A DNA stretch of 64,000 nt from Podaxis mareebaensis (taxonomy: Eukaryota > Basidiomycota > Agaricomycetes > Agaricales > Agaricaceae), in NCBI GenBank assembly GCA_018524725.1, contig JAEUWP010000139.1, forward strand, positions 372,001-436,000, given 5' to 3'. This document shows, piece by piece, positions 11,745 to 22,199 of this stretch (position 1 is its first letter; each line of letters starts with the position of its first letter). The notes below the pieces were generated by a model. The model had not been told where the DNA came from, did no database searches, and saw nothing but the letters and a program-made list of their open reading frames with translations. The position numbers and the translations under genes were made by a program.

Positions 11745-12577
11745 GTTATAATTCTATCCTGCAATTGATGTAAAAAGATGCCACACGATCAGAATGCCTT
11801 CAGGGAACTAGAAAAGAGGGAAGATGGCGAGGAAGTATCAGATTCTGTCAACCAGCGTGCAGTACAAGGCAGAGATGGATAATAAATACATGATGAAACG
11901 GAAAACCAAAAAATCTCGGTTTAAAGTGGAAGTCGCGTATGTTGAGGAAACCCAATTTTGCGAGGGAAAACCAAGCCATAACTATTGTGATAGATAGTGA
12001 TCCGAAAACGAAGGTGGGAGGTATTGAAGTCCAGGTGACTATAACTCGAGGGAAAAGGAGGGACAAGGAAAAGTATATATATATCGACGCGAGAAAGTCC
12101 GCGGGGAAAGAAACGGAAGGAGTGGAAGGAGTGGAGTAACACTTCGATCAATGAAAGTTCAGATAAACGAGGGGAAGGAGCGACGAGAAATCTGGGAGGA
12201 CCTAGTATTAGCAATTAAAGCTGCTTTTGGTGTAGCTCGACGACACTCCCTAGGAAATGGATTTCATGTGCGCCAGAAGATTCATCGCACCGGCGGAGAG
12301 GAAAGGAGGGGGAAGAAGGCGGCGCATCTGGGAAAGTGAAAGAGGAAAAAAGAGACAAGAGAGAGACGAGAAAAAAAAGGAACGAAGGTGACCAAGTCCA
12401 TGGAAAGCACAGCAGCGTCCAAGATCGTATACGAGTTTCATGAACCAACCAAAAGACACAAAACAGTCAAACAAGATTTTGAAGCGACTGCGACAGACAA
12501 ATATTTTGAAAAATTTTACATCGACAACAACCCATGCCCAAATCAACAAATAAAATGCTCGGTTAGCAGTAGAAGGG
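11745..12577. other. Downstream flank of the 12.6-14.9 kb gene; nothing recognised
   Basis: Purine-rich on the plus strand, with runs of A and AG and a TATATATA stretch near 12075. It probably contains the 3' untranslated region of the minus-strand gene ending at 12578. No coding region is supported. Confidence 0.4.
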
Positions 12578-14897
12578 TCAACTGCTTTCGCCACTGGGTC
12601 CATCAGGTGACACCACAACCGAATTTCTGCGACTGCCTGGCCTTCGTGACGACTGCTGGCGCTGTGTGGAATGAGGTGAGGCAGAAGATGGGGTCGGTGG
12701 AGGAAGGGGATTGGGACTACTATTGCCCTCAGTATGTGAAGGTTGTCGGGTGAGGCCAGGTCTTTGAGGTTCTCTCTCCCTCTCGTTCCTCACTGTCCGA
12801 TTATGGGAGTCTCGAATTGAAGGAATATTCTGATTTGAGGAATGATCTCTATATGGCTGAGGCGGGGAAGGCATGTTTATCCCTTGCCTTTGCGGCTCTG
12901 TCTCACGAGAGCGTGGAGGATCTAGTCTGGTTGCAGAAACGGCGGCTGGCCGCCGGGAGTCGTAAGGTGGCGATGTGTGTCTATCACTGTCACCGGAGTG
13001 GGGAGGGGGTGGGGGAGGGTGTCCACGCTCCTGCGCCCAGCCGGGTGATGGGGCACGACGAATCGGTTCAGCTCGGTGTCGAAGAGGCTCATGAGAAGGA
13101 GGAGGGAAAGTATACGATTCTAGCGGTCCAGGATTCGCGCCGTTTCGGAGAGGTTGTTTACCTTTCACATTAGCATTTCCAGTCATGTCGGTGCTTTGTC
13201 GGCGGCTCGAAGTGGCGTTCCGCAGAGCGTCTTCCAAATCCTCAATTCGGCGACGTAGTCCCATCATTTCCGTTCTCATGCCGAATACCCTTTTCTCCAC
13301 CGCTGCCTCAATTGTCTCGTTTAGCTTCTCTTGTTGTTGTGTCAAGCTTTGGACAAGCGCATTTGATCGCTGGAGTTGTTCGCTGAGCCATGCTTTCAGC
13401 TGCTTGGAGTCGTTCAGGGCATCATAGAAAATCTCGAAAGGCGCCAAGAATGCACTCTTGTCACCTGAATACCCTGGGTGGTGGAGCGATGCTGGAGTGG
13501 GTGGTACGAGCGTTGATGCGATGGGAACGCTGGCTGCAGGTGGTGATCGTCCCGAAACCGATATCATTGGCGTAGCAGTGGCAGCAGGTCGAAGCATGGA
13601 CAGCCTTGTGGGTGTCGGGGGAACATTCGAAGCTACCCTACGGATGTTATCGGTGGCACCCATGACAGGTGGTAGGCGAGGCAGGGCCATAGACAGACGG
13701 GATGATTGAAAGACCCCTTGCCCGGCGTGTGGGGCAGGCGGGGCACTCTGAATGGAGGGCTGCAACTGATCTGAAGATTGTGCTTCCCGAGGGCTGATTA
13801 AAATATCCGCGGGCTTTTTCTTGCCTGCACCACCCAAAAGACCAGCCCGACGGCGAGCAAAGCTGATTGGAGGGAAAGGAAGAGTTTGAGTAGCAGCGGG
13901 AACGGGGGAGTTCTGTATGGGAGGGTGAAGTTGGGGTTGGGCCGGAACCAACATGGGACTAGGGCTGGGTGGGCGTGTGGATCCTGCTGGTTGAGCTGAA
14001 GGAGCGACACGGCGGCTACCTGTGTTCGTATTTGGGCTTCGGCGGGAAGACCGTACGAGAGCCGCGCTCTTGGAGGTCGGTGCGGATATGCGTTCTTCCG
14101 ACGATGGCGGTGGGGGTGGCGGATTTGTATTAGAGGTGGTGGCGGAGGACGGGCCACCAGCAAGGCTACCCCGTCGTTGTTCAATCAAAGCTTTCTGTTT
14201 CTGTTTGACCGATATCATCGATCTGACCTGCTCTATGGCAGCAGGGTTATCAGGGTTAATGGTGAATCCCATAACAACTGGGGAAATAGGAGTGGAATTT
14301 GTTTGGTCGGGTGGTGGTCGCACGTCGGTATTGAGTGGATGGGGAGCACCGCTGACGGTGACACGCCGTTTTTTCATAGGAGAAGCCACAGAGCTCGGCG
14401 ACTGGGGCGCGCCAGCGTCATCGAGTGGCATTCGGTGGTTGATGGATTTGTCCGGCGGGGGTGGAGAGGGTTCCAACATGTCGTGATCTTGTTCCTGCTT
14501 GATTTGGGGCAGACGGGGGGATGCACGTCTATAGACGGAGGCGCAGAGCAAGGTCGTTGAGAAGCAGACAGAATGAGCATGAGTAAGAAAAAAAAGAGGG
14601 GACGAGAACGCACTCTGAATCGTCGGGGTCGCCGTCGCGTGAAGAGGACGTGATGTCTTGGTGTGTGCGTTTCCTGCTGGTTGGTTTTTGCTCGGAACTG
14701 TCATTGGAGGAGGGGCGGGAGCGAGGGTGGTTGGTGGGGGAGTCGACGCGGTAGGAGTCGGATGGGATGCGAGACTGGATGGGAGGGAGTGCGTTGTTGG
14801 CGGTAGAGATGTTTGAGAGGGAGTGGCTGCTGAATGCCTGGGCGAAGGGTGGAAGAGACTGGGAGTGAGTCGCTACGCTGCCATGGTTTGTGGACAT
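12578..14897 (-). CDS. Large disordered protein with a C-terminal coiled coil, function unknown
   Basis: Two exons, 14897-14614 and 14528-12578, join in frame through an 85-base intron to give 744 residues. I do not recognise the family. Most of the chain is low-complexity Pro/Ser/Thr/Arg, including runs of prolines, and it carries basic clusters such as KKRRV and RKRTH that could be nuclear localisation signals. Two parts look folded: a segment MGFTINPDNPAAIEQVRSM followed by a basic helix, and around residues 470-540 a helical stretch (LKAWLSEQLQRSNALVQSL, EMMGLRRRIEDLEDAL) with coiled-coil spacing. A nuclear scaffold or regulator is a reasonable guess only. The 1.2 kb upstream has no other gene and probably holds its promoter and long leader. 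Confidence 0.75.
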
Positions 14898-16120
14898 GGC
14901 TGGTAGATGGTGGTGGGAGGAAAGAAGGGAGAGCGGTCGAGGAAGGTGGAGAGTTAATTACAACACAACAATTCCTTTTCGGAATTTGTAAACCACTGGT
15001 TTGCTAACTCTTGCCAACATACGCAGATAATAGCCACATCTCCCTCATCAGCACCGCTGTCAGTCTGAAACCATGAATTCTATCAAACATATCTCTTTCT
15101 TCCTTCCACAGAGCCTTGCGTCCGAGACGTTCTGGGGGGCTCTTCCAAACTCACACAAACACTCGCCCAGCCCTGTCGACCAGGCTCCCATGATCCCCAC
15201 TCATCCCACCTCCCATCAATATTATCACTGACAGTGTCCAACAACACACCCGTGGGTCTCGCCTAAGAATATATCTCCATCCCGGGCTGTTTCCTCTCAG
15301 CCCCTGCTAACCCATATTATCCAAACCTCACCTCATCATCCTCCCGTCCCAAGGTGTGACCTTTGCTATTGCCCTTACGGCATTCTATTCTTCTTTCTTG
15401 CTCCCACATTTCTATTGGAAAAGTACCACATGTATCCATTATCTCGCATCGGCTTGCCCTTGTTTTCTTCCCCACTCGCTTGCACTAATCCCGTCAGTCA
15501 TATGGCCCCTTCCTCACTTTGTCTGCTCGCTATTAGCTCATCTCTCACAAATCCTGCCTTGCCCTCGTATTACAAACCCTGACACCCCACCTCTGAACCT
15601 GACTTATCAGATTAATCAAGCTTCTTGGAAGATATGCGAAGATACCACCTTCCATCTGATATTGATCACCTCGAATCCCCATTCTCGTCAAAGACTAGCC
15701 GCCATGGTCGATGGAAATGTCCACGGGAACATTCTACCTTCGTGACGCAGGCTTTAAATAGCTCTCCCCCCGACAGAACTCCTTGTCTCTAGAAACGGCT
15801 CCCCACCAAACCAACAGATGCCTCCGTATCTATGGCGATATCCCCAATTGGCCCACCCCCCCTAATTTCCCCATTCTACCTGCCGGATCCATCGCTCCCG
15901 TTTCCTTCAAACAAAGGTGCACATGCTTCACCAGTGCTACGCATTTTAATCTGCGAGATACGCAGTACGTCAACAAGATATTACAATACAGAAGATCATG
16001 AGCACATTCAACAATTCTTCACAGAAGAGCTGGATACCATCACATAAATATGAGCGCTTCGCTCACTTCACCACCACGCCCCACCTAGGAAAAGGCAAAA
16101 TAATTCCACCCCAAGCACCC
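14898..16120. other. Intergenic, long upstream region
   Basis: About 1.2 kb between the start of the disordered-protein gene and the stop of RTT109, both on the minus strand. It is pyrimidine-rich on the plus strand and holds no frame I can support as coding. It presumably contains the RTT109 terminator and the promoter or leader of the neighbour. Confidence 0.5.
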
Positions 16121-17758
16121 TCATTCTGCTCGTTTCTTCTTCTTGCGGGCGGTAAGCACAGTCACAACTGGTGCTGTCCCCTCTGAACTTTGTTTATCGC
16201 CCCCTTTGCCACCATCTTGAGGCGTCGCCTCCGGAATGGGATTGCTTACACGCAACGATCCATAGATGTACGACTGATACGTCTCCAGTGAAACTACAGG
16301 CTCCGGGAACGGGTTAGGTGTAACATCAGGAAGTGGTTGTTTTTTGTTATTACGCGGTGGGGTGCTCGGTGGAACAAGCAAGCTTGAGTTGGTCCTTTCC
16401 CTTGATTCGGGTGTAGAGCTTCGTTCGCTCGATTGTGAATGTGATGTGTTAGGAAGTGTCGATATTCCCTCACAAAGTCGCTTTATCGTGTTCTCCAGGG
16501 TTTCCGTAGCCTTGATCGCTCTTTCCGCAGTAGAGAATTCCACTCCAGTAGTCAGCGCAGTCAGGATTCGCTTATTGATCTGTGACGAGACCTGTCCCGG
16601 TTGAGGTTCAAGGGGCGAAGGCGCCACATGTTGAAGCTGAGGCCTCGACTGTCCCTCGCCTTCGGTTTTCTGGGTTTGAGCCATGGTTGAAACGACCAAT
16701 GTAAAAAATCCCGTAACAGCACCCGCAACACATTCCTGCCGAAACGACATGCGTTCCCAAAACTCGTCAGGTGTAACCTTTCCCAATTCTCCAAGTGGTC
16801 GATCATCCTTCTCCTTCTCCTTTCCATTATCCTTTTCCCTGTCCTTGTCATCGTCAACACTATCTCGCTGTTTTGCATAGTCTGCCGAAGTCGCCGTTCT
16901 GGCACGTTTTCGTACGGGTGACTTGACCTCGCCTCCAGTCGTGTACGCAATCTCGTCTAGGAACCTCGATTTCGGATCATCGTCAAAATAAGGAATGTAA
17001 TGACCAAGGTTTCGGAATTGTGTATCAGGGGGACAAGGTAGGCATGACTTCTGCAGGGTGTATGGATGTCCATACTCCCAAGCAACGTCAGATGAAACGA
17101 CCTTCAGGGAGTACTCGGCCTCGAGTTGGCTGTATCCAGGTAAGACATAATACGCCTTAATGGTCGTAGTCAAAGGGGAAGCCGGGGAATTAGGAGTGTT
17201 TGATGACGGCGAATTCGTAGCGTCCGCAACATCCAATGCTACCTGTGACAGAACGCGTTTCCACCATGCACAGAGCTTGACGTCGTTCAATGGGCGTTTG
17301 CCCTCAAACTGCGCAGAATTGGGAAACAAGTACTGTCCCTGCGCACGAGCAAAGAGTTGTATCCATAGGTGACGCGTGTTAATAGGTCTTGTAGTAGGAT
17401 CGGCGTAATAATTCAGAAATGCGCGAACAAGTGCCCGAGTTGGACTAATGCCACTCGTCTGACCCGTTGAATCGACTTTGCACACGTACAGGATCGCACT
17501 GGAGGTAGAGGGGATGTGATACAAGTTCCCTTCAATTGCCGTTACGAGCACGCGTGGAGCATCCGGGTTGGCTTGTTCAGAGAGTAGAACAAGGACATCT
17601 TGAACGTATGCCCTCGGTCGGGGTTTCGCGAATTGGAATAGTGAGGTGTTTCTGCGGGGCGAGGACTGCAGGACGTGTATGTGGAATTCGCGTGTACCCG
17701 GAAGGGTGCGGAGGGCGTCGAGGAGTATGTCGCGGAGGATCGGTGTTGCCTCTGCCAT
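16121..17758 (-). CDS. RTT109: Histone acetyltransferase RTT109 (KAT11)
   Basis: Rtt109 acetylates new histone H3, chiefly Lys56, with the chaperones Asf1 and Vps75, during replication-coupled nucleosome assembly; the family is fungal. This 545-residue protein is encoded in one uninterrupted frame, unusual in this intron-rich window. Supporting blocks: RALVRAFLNYYADP at about 108-121, the CAWWKRVLSQVALDV helix at about 163-177, KAYYVLPGYSQLEAEYSL at about 201-218, YIPYFDDDPKSRFLDEI at about 254-270 (the acidic region carrying the family's key Asp and probably the autoacetylated Lys), and DEFWERMSFRQECVAG near 325. An acidic/basic insert rich in DKEK follows the DDDPK block. The last 170 residues are disordered and end in KKKKRAE, a likely nuclear signal. 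Confidence 0.9.
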   Translation of the reverse strand: MAEATPILRDILLDALRTLPGTREFHIHVLQSSPRRNTSLFQFAKPRPRAYVQDVLVLLSEQANPDAPRVLVTAIEGNLYHIPSTSSAILYVCKVDSTGQTSGISPTRALVRAFLNYYADPTTRPINTRHLWIQLFARAQGQYLFPNSAQFEGKRPLNDVKLCAWWKRVLSQVALDVADATNSPSSNTPNSPASPLTTTIKAYYVLPGYSQLEAEYSLKVVSSDVAWEYGHPYTLQKSCLPCPPDTQFRNLGHYIPYFDDDPKSRFLDEIAYTTGGEVKSPVRKRARTATSADYAKQRDSVDDDKDREKDNGKEKEKDDRPLGELGKVTPDEFWERMSFRQECVAGAVTGFFTLVVSTMAQTQKTEGEGQSRPQLQHVAPSPLEPQPGQVSSQINKRILTALTTGVEFSTAERAIKATETLENTIKRLCEGISTLPNTSHSQSSERSSTPESRERTNSSLLVPPSTPPRNNKKQPLPDVTPNPFPEPVVSLETYQSYIYGSLRVSNPIPEATPQDGGKGGDKQSSEGTAPVVTVLTARKKKKRAE

Positions 17759-19293
17759 TGGAGTTTCGTGAGAAAATTTCTGCTTGCGACGCCTCGACGT
17801 CGACCGTTACGTTGATCAGCGCCTTGTTATCCCCAAGCCACGTCCTGTTGATTCGCGGTCGAGGATGGACTCTATAGGACTTCGTGGACTCTATCATTGC
17901 GGAACTCATGATGAGCACTGAGTACTGAATAGCGAGCATTAACACTAGTTTTCCACGTCCACCGCGTTGGCCGATGTGACAGCCAATTTCAAATGCGCGT
18001 AGTAAGTGCAGACATAGCGTCTAAGTTTAACGGGTTATGCAAGCTATAATATCAGTTCCTGGCCCCTCGATAACAACCCAAACAGAACCCTGCTGGCTCC
18101 ACTCCTGCACTGTTCGAATCGCGCACAACTATTGATGCCTTTGTTGCCGGTTAGGGCACAAGATCGTCCAAGGGAAGTCAACCGTTCTTTCGCGCAACGG
18201 ACCCTCTAGTGCTCGCCCTTCGAGGCTCGATGCCCCTGTCACAAAGACACCGGCAAACCCTGTTTTCTGGGGGAAGGAGGAGTTCATGCTTACCATTCTG
18301 GTAACACGAGTGCCGAATCGTGTCAATGACACGTCAAAATGACTTGATCTAATTAGGTGCACATCACGATTCACAAATATACCCGTGCCGGGTTCCTTCT
18401 TGTGGACCAAGTTTACCTCTTTTTTTACACCCACTTTCTTCCGAAACTAAGCCTAACGCGGAATTCAACTTCTGTTCCAACTGTCCCACGCCTACGCACA
18501 ATGGATTCTTCGATGCCTAGCTGCCGACCCGGAACCATGACTGCCCGCACCATTCTTATTTCGCTCGGATCCCACTTCATTTGTTCCACCACCCTGAGCG
18601 AAATTCGGTGAAGGCTATCCACTAAAACAAAAGAACCATGCACTTCTCATGAATTTTTGCCCGGCTCCGAGCCAGGTTGGTAACAAGGCAATGGCATGAT
18701 CAGGCTATCTGGGGTTCTGGAGCCTCGGAGGAATCAGAGGAAATCAGAAAATCTCGTTCAGAAGATGAGGACATCACGGCTGTCTCAAGAGGTTCAGAGC
18801 CATTAGCGAACAACATCCGCGACCTATTCTCGAACAAACCGGTGTTAGGATGGTCAGATTACAATCATAGATTGAACGAAACATAGTCATGTTCTGGGCT
18901 CAAGGATGTGCAACCTTCAAGGGCCAGTGAGATTGACGAGCAATGGTCGGGCGAAGTCAAGAACGTCAGGTTGTATTCCCTTCAGATGTTCTTCCAGTTC
19001 TTATCACACTGGTTCACAGTCAATTTCCGGAGGTCCATATCTCGTAGTCAACATTCAAGAAACACCCAGGAATACACATTAAATCGGATGCGCGCCTCAC
19101 AAAAAGGATCCAAAGAACTATGTACACACATGCTGCCGTAGTCCACTTCTTGCACTGGGTATACATGGTCCGAAAGAAGACGACCAACCACAAATGTGCT
19201 AGCGTGGGTTGTGAATGACACACTCCGCACCCCGGAACGCCTTGAGAAGTCAGAAGTCAGGTTTAGGAAAGGCGGTAATGAGATAGTCGTAAG
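17759..19293. other. Intergenic, no gene recognised
   Basis: Separates RTT109 from the DUF6534 gene. The first part is the RTT109 upstream region. A B-box-like tgttcgaatc near 18111 was considered for a tRNA but has no matching A-box or stems. No coding frame is supported. Confidence 0.5.
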
Positions 19294-21581
19294 CTAAGGA
19301 AAGCCTGAAGCGGATTTGCTTGTCGCAGGTGTGGGTGGCTGTTTACCACAGACCCCGGAGCAAGTTCGAGAATGAGTGAGGACCTGCGGTGATGTTAAGC
19401 AAGACGACAGATAACGCACTGGATCGCCGTGGTCGAAGTCGCTCTTGCAATAAGTTTGTGTATGAATGTTGACCGCTAGCGACCCTGCCATCGCTTGCCT
19501 CGAGACGTGCCGAGAAGACTTGGAGTCTGTGTGAGTAGGTGACCCTGGTTGTTGTTCTGCTGAAAGCTGTGGCAGCTGTGACAATTGCAGGAAGGTGCCC
19601 TCTCTAGGTTTGACACGTTCCCTTAACGAATCCCGGCTATTCAGTCTAACCATCATGAACACCATATGATCAGGATTCGAAAGGGCAAGAGGCAATGGGC
19701 GCTACTCAACGCTGCCAACAGTGAATTAACGTAGCCTGTTAATTGTTCGCGTGAGCTTCTTGGATCTCCACGAGGCCAAATTACGTTCCATGGTGAAAAC
19801 ACGGGAAAGGTTGTATGAAGAGACAAGAAACGGGGTGGTGATAATAGCCGGGTGTACTCACACTTTCCCAAGATCCAGAAGAAGGCAAGCCAGATGTAGG
19901 TGGTGGGCAAGGTCGCGAACTGAAAGGGATAAATTCATCTCTATGACCGGATAATTCGGAGACGTACGCCTACCGTCACCACACATATGAACGCCAGGAC
20001 ACTGCGAATGTTTCAGAATACCCCAAGTAGAATGGCACTGAGCTAGAATCAATGTATGTACCTTGTAATGAGCCCGGTTGTCAAGCTATAAGCTATGAGT
20101 GTCGCAATCAAGGAATCCGTACTATGAGGTGAGTTCCTTCAGCGGAGGGTTCCGGGCGTTAGGCGATTGGATACCTTGAAAACCCTGTCCGGCTCTTTAG
20201 AAGATAGTAACACAAGGCACATGCAATAATGATATCCGCCGCCGCTGCACTGCCAAGACCGGTGCTGGTGACCCACTATAAGACGTTGATCAATAAATAT
20301 CAAGAGCGATTGCTTCAAGGAAAGAGTTGACAAACAATTAATTTCGAAAATTGGGTGTTTCCCACGAGGAAGAACCTTTGTTTTGCGTCAAGTTTAGTAT
20401 GTTTCAAGAAGATGAAAGCTTAGACACACTCTTCTACGGTAAAAACTGACGGGGAATGAGACTAAAGACCGGCGGCCTGAGGTAGTCTGACACCTACCAA
20501 TTCCTAACCCTACAGTAGTCACATCTTAATCAAGCCAATTTTCTCAGATCCTCACGGGCTCACCGAAATGAACACAGGCCAGAACGACCTGAGTGCGTTA
20601 GTTTAAGGGATGTCAAACAAGAAAGCATACTTACAATGATGAGCGTCAAGATAGCATTCCCTGACACTGAAGTCATATCAGATAGAAGCCTCAGATGTTC
20701 CGCACAAGACATACTTATCCAGACTCGACGAGCAAAGAAACTATGGAACTATGCTAAGCCCATAGATCCGACCGACCGACCGAACACGCACCATTCCACT
20801 ATCAAGCCTATCAGGCCCTATGTTACGCCTCAGTAAAAGTCTCAGCAGCACCCTGTCGCTCGACGCACATTGCAATCCGTTTGCAGCTTCAAACCGATAC
20901 ATCAGTTTCGGGGTGTTCAAGAAACGGACACGGCGAGACACGGACATTCATACTCCTAAGAAATTTTGAGTCATTGTTTTCCTAAGATGTATGAGTGCCA
21001 CCCACCAGACTGTTTTGCTCAGAGCCTCGGTATTTGAGAAGTTCATCACGAGGTACCTGCAGAGACGTGGGATACAATTTGCTGCTAGTGTTTAATCACT
21101 TACCAGTACATCGCCATCGTACACAGCACCAGGTGCACGGTGTCGAGGAACCTAGAAATCCGTGAAATCAGGAAACGCAGATAAAAGCAAAAGTGGCTAA
21201 TACCAAACCACAGCGACCTAGAGCAGGTTCTCTGAGTCCATCGTCACCATATTGGAAAGAGGGTAGCGTACCAAGGCTTTGATTGCTTTCGAGTCCCTGG
21301 GGTAAGTTCTAAGACCCATCAGCAACTTGGGTATATGCACGCTTCGTTCACCTGACCTATAATAGAGGAACCTAGTAAATGTCGGTCAGCACTTTCGTTC
21401 TGACATGCTATGCCAGCCGTCAATATCGAGAACGCACGTCTGCAATAGAGTTACGCCGTACAACCTAGTTAAATACCAGTTACTTTGTTGCGCCGGCACA
21501 AAATATTTTAGATGACAACACGCACACAGCAGCGACAATCAGGCCGATGAACGCACTTCCGTAGGTCGCGTCGAGGGCCAT
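19294..21581 (-). CDS. DUF6534 multi-pass membrane protein in many small exons
   Basis: No long frame exists here, yet short minus-strand exons with good GT-AG borders spell a DUF6534 protein in order. They are MALDATYGSAFIGLIVAA at 21581; RLYGVTLLQT joined to FLYYRS; YPRDSKAIKALV; WFLDTVHLVLCTMAMYWYL; VMNFSNTEALSKTVW; FFARRVWI joined to MSGNAILTLIIVVLACVHFG; the domain signature WVTSTGLGSAAAADIIIAC followed by CYYLLKSRTGFS; TDSLIATLIAYSLTTGLITS; FATLPTTYIWLAFFWILG; and CYVNSLL then NSRDSLRERV with a hydrophilic tail. Seven membrane helices are expected. The family is abundant in Agaricomycetes and has no known function. About 12 introns. The joins after SMN and after VHFGLGI are unclear, so a damaged copy is possible. 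Confidence 0.72.
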
Positions 21582-22199
21582 CTCCGAAGGGCGACAATGC
21601 ACGCTAAAACCTATCAATCAATTGACGGGAACAAGGCCAGTAGAAGGTGAGAAAGGAGCGAAAACTCAACGTCCTCATCCTCGTAGAAACATCATGCATA
21701 TAACTGGTGTTCAAGGAAACCATTTCGGTATGTTCTGGGAATTAAAGAAGCACTCTCGTGGGAGGCGGATCCACTAAACCCGTAGTCTCTCCACGAAAGA
21801 GTGCAAGGGGGATCGCCTGTTCTGTTTGTAGTCGCGATTCTATGGAATCGGTTGTGCTCGATGCCCAAATACTGTAGTGGTACTCGCAAGAGCGTGGGAG
21901 TAAAATAGCATCAAAGTGATCAGCTTTGGAGCAATGAGAAGGGCCGTTGGCGGGAACAATACACGGCTGGCGTGTTCGTGTTTCGCCCTAGCGTGAGGTC
22001 CTGTGGGGAATGGGAATAGCCGAAGTGATAATATGAACATATCAGTGGGAGGAAACCATTGTTGAGCTACAATTGACTTCTCAAAACCGGTCAGCTTTCC
22101 ACCGAGTCAAATCACGGCTCAGCTCTCACCAACTTAACAACACTAATTCTGTGCAAAAGATTAACAGAAAATATGATACATGAATGCAGGAGGAGATAC
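21582..22199. other. Intergenic: DUF6534 gene upstream and CUL1 downstream
   Basis: Nothing coding is supported. It should contain the promoter of the DUF6534 gene and the 3' flank of cullin-1. Confidence 0.5.

Noticed and set aside
15356..15745. Plus-strand frame with hydrophobic start upstream of RTT109's 3' end
   Set aside because: Pyrimidine-rich DNA gives Leu/Ser/Pro-rich frames by chance; no family motif or splice partner.
18100..18125. tRNA-like B box (tgttcgaatc)
   Set aside because: No A box at the right distance and no acceptor or anticodon stem could be drawn.
20766..20781. gaccgaccgacc tetranucleotide run as a separate repeat
   Set aside because: Too short, and it lies inside the DUF6534 gene, probably in an intron.
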